Source: Pseudoxanthomonas wuyuanensis (GTDB lineage Bacteria > Pseudomonadota > Gammaproteobacteria > Xanthomonadales > Xanthomonadaceae). From it: a stretch of 64,000 nucleotides of DNA. Below are positions 63,139 to 64,000 of the stretch, in pieces; within the stretch, counting starts at the first letter, position 1; every line of letters starts with the position of its first letter. The stretch covers positions 186,001 to 250,000 of the forward strand of contig NZ_OCND01000006.1 in NCBI RefSeq assembly GCF_900215535.1, given 5' to 3'. The notes beneath the pieces were generated by a model, which was not told the origin of the DNA, did no database searches, and worked only from the letters and a program-made list of their open reading frames with translations. A program made the position numbers and the translations under genes.

Positions 63139-64000
63139 ATGTTGATTCGCCTGCTGCTGGCGGTGCCGATCCTGTTCATGCCGAACATGCTGCACCTGTC
63201 GTTCGAAACCGGCATTCCCGGCCTGAACATCGCCAACCTGCTCTTCATCGTGGTGGTGGGCGTATTGCTGATGGCGGGCAGGAAGTACAGACCGCTGGAA
63301 GCGCGTGGGCCGATAACCAATGCGCTGCTGCTGCTGTTTGCCGCCCTGCTGATCGGCCTGGTCATCGCGCAGGCGACCATGCCGATGAATTTCATGGACG
63401 ACTTCACCTACATCAAGAACCTGGTCTTCTACCCGCTGCTCTACTTCGTCTACCGCCGCTGCGGCCAGGACCTCAAGGGCACCCGGCAGCTGATCATCTT
63501 CGTGATGATCGTGGCGGCGGTCGCCGGCCTGGAAGCCATCCGCGAGGGGCTGGACTACGGCTTCGGCCGCTACTCGGAAACCCGCCGCGCATCCGGCCCG
63601 TTCGGCGTCGACTACAGTTCGGCCAACCGCGCCGGCGTGTTCTACGCCATGTTCCTGCCGATGTTCGTCGCCATGGCGCTGTTCTTCCGCAAGCAGAAGC
63701 TCTGGCGTACCGCCGCCATCGCCGGCTGCGCGATCATGGCGGTGGCGATCATGGCCACCTACTCCCGCCAGTCCTACCTGATCGCGCTGGTCGCGGTGGC
63801 CTTGCTGCTGATCCGGCGCAATGTGGTGCTGGCCGCCGTCATCGGCGTGCTGATGGTTCCCGCCATCAGCCTGTTGCCCGAAAGCGTGACCCAGCGCGTG
63901 GCCGAGACCGAGCAGGAGGATTCGGTCGGCGCCGAACAACTGGACGTCAGCACCGCCAGCCGCTTCGAAATATGGACCGGCGCCATGGAGATGTGGAGCG
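63139..64000 (+). CDS. O-antigen ligase/polymerase family membrane protein, N-terminal part (cut by window edge)
   Basis: The frame opens at ATG 63139, two bases after the asnB stop, and is still open at 64000 (287 codons). Hydrophobic helices follow each other (for example IANLLFIVVVGVLLMAG, ITNALLLLFAALLIGLVIA, LIIFVMIVAAVAGLEAI, VFYAMFLPMFVAMALFF). The segment MATYSRQSYLIALVAVALLL matches the conserved TxSR(G/Q) region of the Wzy_C domain, and a periplasmic loop begins after LPESVTQRV. It is probably the EPS polymerase. Confidence 0.85.
   Translation, partial: MLIRLLLAVPILFMPNMLHLSFETGIPGLNIANLLFIVVVGVLLMAGRKYRPLEARGPITNALLLLFAALLIGLVIAQATMPMNFMDDFTYIKNLVFYPLLYFVYRRCGQDLKGTRQLIIFVMIVAAVAGLEAIREGLDYGFGRYSETRRASGPFGVDYSSANRAGVFYAMFLPMFVAMALFFRKQKLWRTAAIAGCAIMAVAIMATYSRQSYLIALVAVALLLIRRNVVLAAVIGVLMVPAISLLPESVTQRVAETEQEDSVGAEQLDVSTASRFEIWTGAMEMWS

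Overview
The window reads as chromosomal DNA from a high-GC gammaproteobacterium of the Xanthomonadaceae/Lysobacteraceae group. Pointers are a TraB/GumN protein beside mutL, a short stand-alone RnfB-like ferredoxin after metG, a MASE2 diguanylate cyclase, scattered palindromes of the GTAGGAGCGACGTGAGTCGCGA type, and two gene blocks whose order matches enterobacteria (nnr-tsaE-amidase-mutL with divergent queG; bamC-like/dapA divergent from gcvR-bcp). Genus was not determined. No rRNA, CRISPR array, prophage or intact insertion sequence was seen; there is one tRNA gene.

Layout. 1-5.4 kb: rhomboid N-terminus (cut by the window edge), a MITE-like repeat, greB, a dienelactone hydrolase/HIT/small membrane protein/RDD group, dcd and the Mrp/ApbC Fe-S carrier. 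5.4-9.1 kb: a perfect CRP/Clp-type site, a large TonB-dependent receptor with a strong terminator, and a DUF2147 protein. 9.1-12.3 kb: metG (its linker is built from a REP-type palindrome), a HAD phosphatase and an RnfB-like ferredoxin. 12.3-22.5 kb: a TPR-sulfotransferase of atypical composition, GumN-like, DUF1684 lipoprotein, mutL, N-acetylmuramoyl-alanine amidase, tsaE and nnr on the minus strand, with queG divergent. 22.5-28.4 kb: pgi, panD, panC, panB, folK, pcnB (minus strand) and tRNA-Glu(CUC). 28.4-34.6 kb: a repeat-rich spacer, a two-component system, then MBL-fold, GNAT, MipA/OmpV and pirin genes. 35-39.7 kb: ferredoxin, bamC-like/dapA, gcvR-bcp and a PIN-PhoH ATPase. 39.8-46.9 kb: a small HTH gene with a palindromic candidate operator, DUF1275, SulP transporter, thiD, alpha/beta hydrolase, diguanylate cyclase and galE.

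47.2-64 kb: an exopolysaccharide locus, all on the plus strand. Two nucleotide-sugar genes (a UDP-sugar 6-dehydrogenase and a uronate-type 4-epimerase) precede a tightly coupled operon: outer-membrane export lipoprotein, chain-length determinant, a kinase-like ATPase without the P-loop lysine, beta-barrel protein, polysaccharide deacetylase, a GT2, two GT4s, an asparagine-synthetase-like protein without the glutaminase cysteine, a further GT4, a canonical AsnB and the start of a Wzy/O-antigen-ligase family protein. The order resembles exosortase-associated EPS clusters, but no exosortase, flippase or initiating sugar transferase lies inside the window; they may lie beyond 64 kb.

The most unusual points are the glutaminase-less asparagine synthetase beside a complete one, the lysine-less kinase-like ATPase, a MutL in which all visible endonuclease motifs are degenerate, the REP palindrome translated within metG, and long perfect inverted repeats in the spacers.
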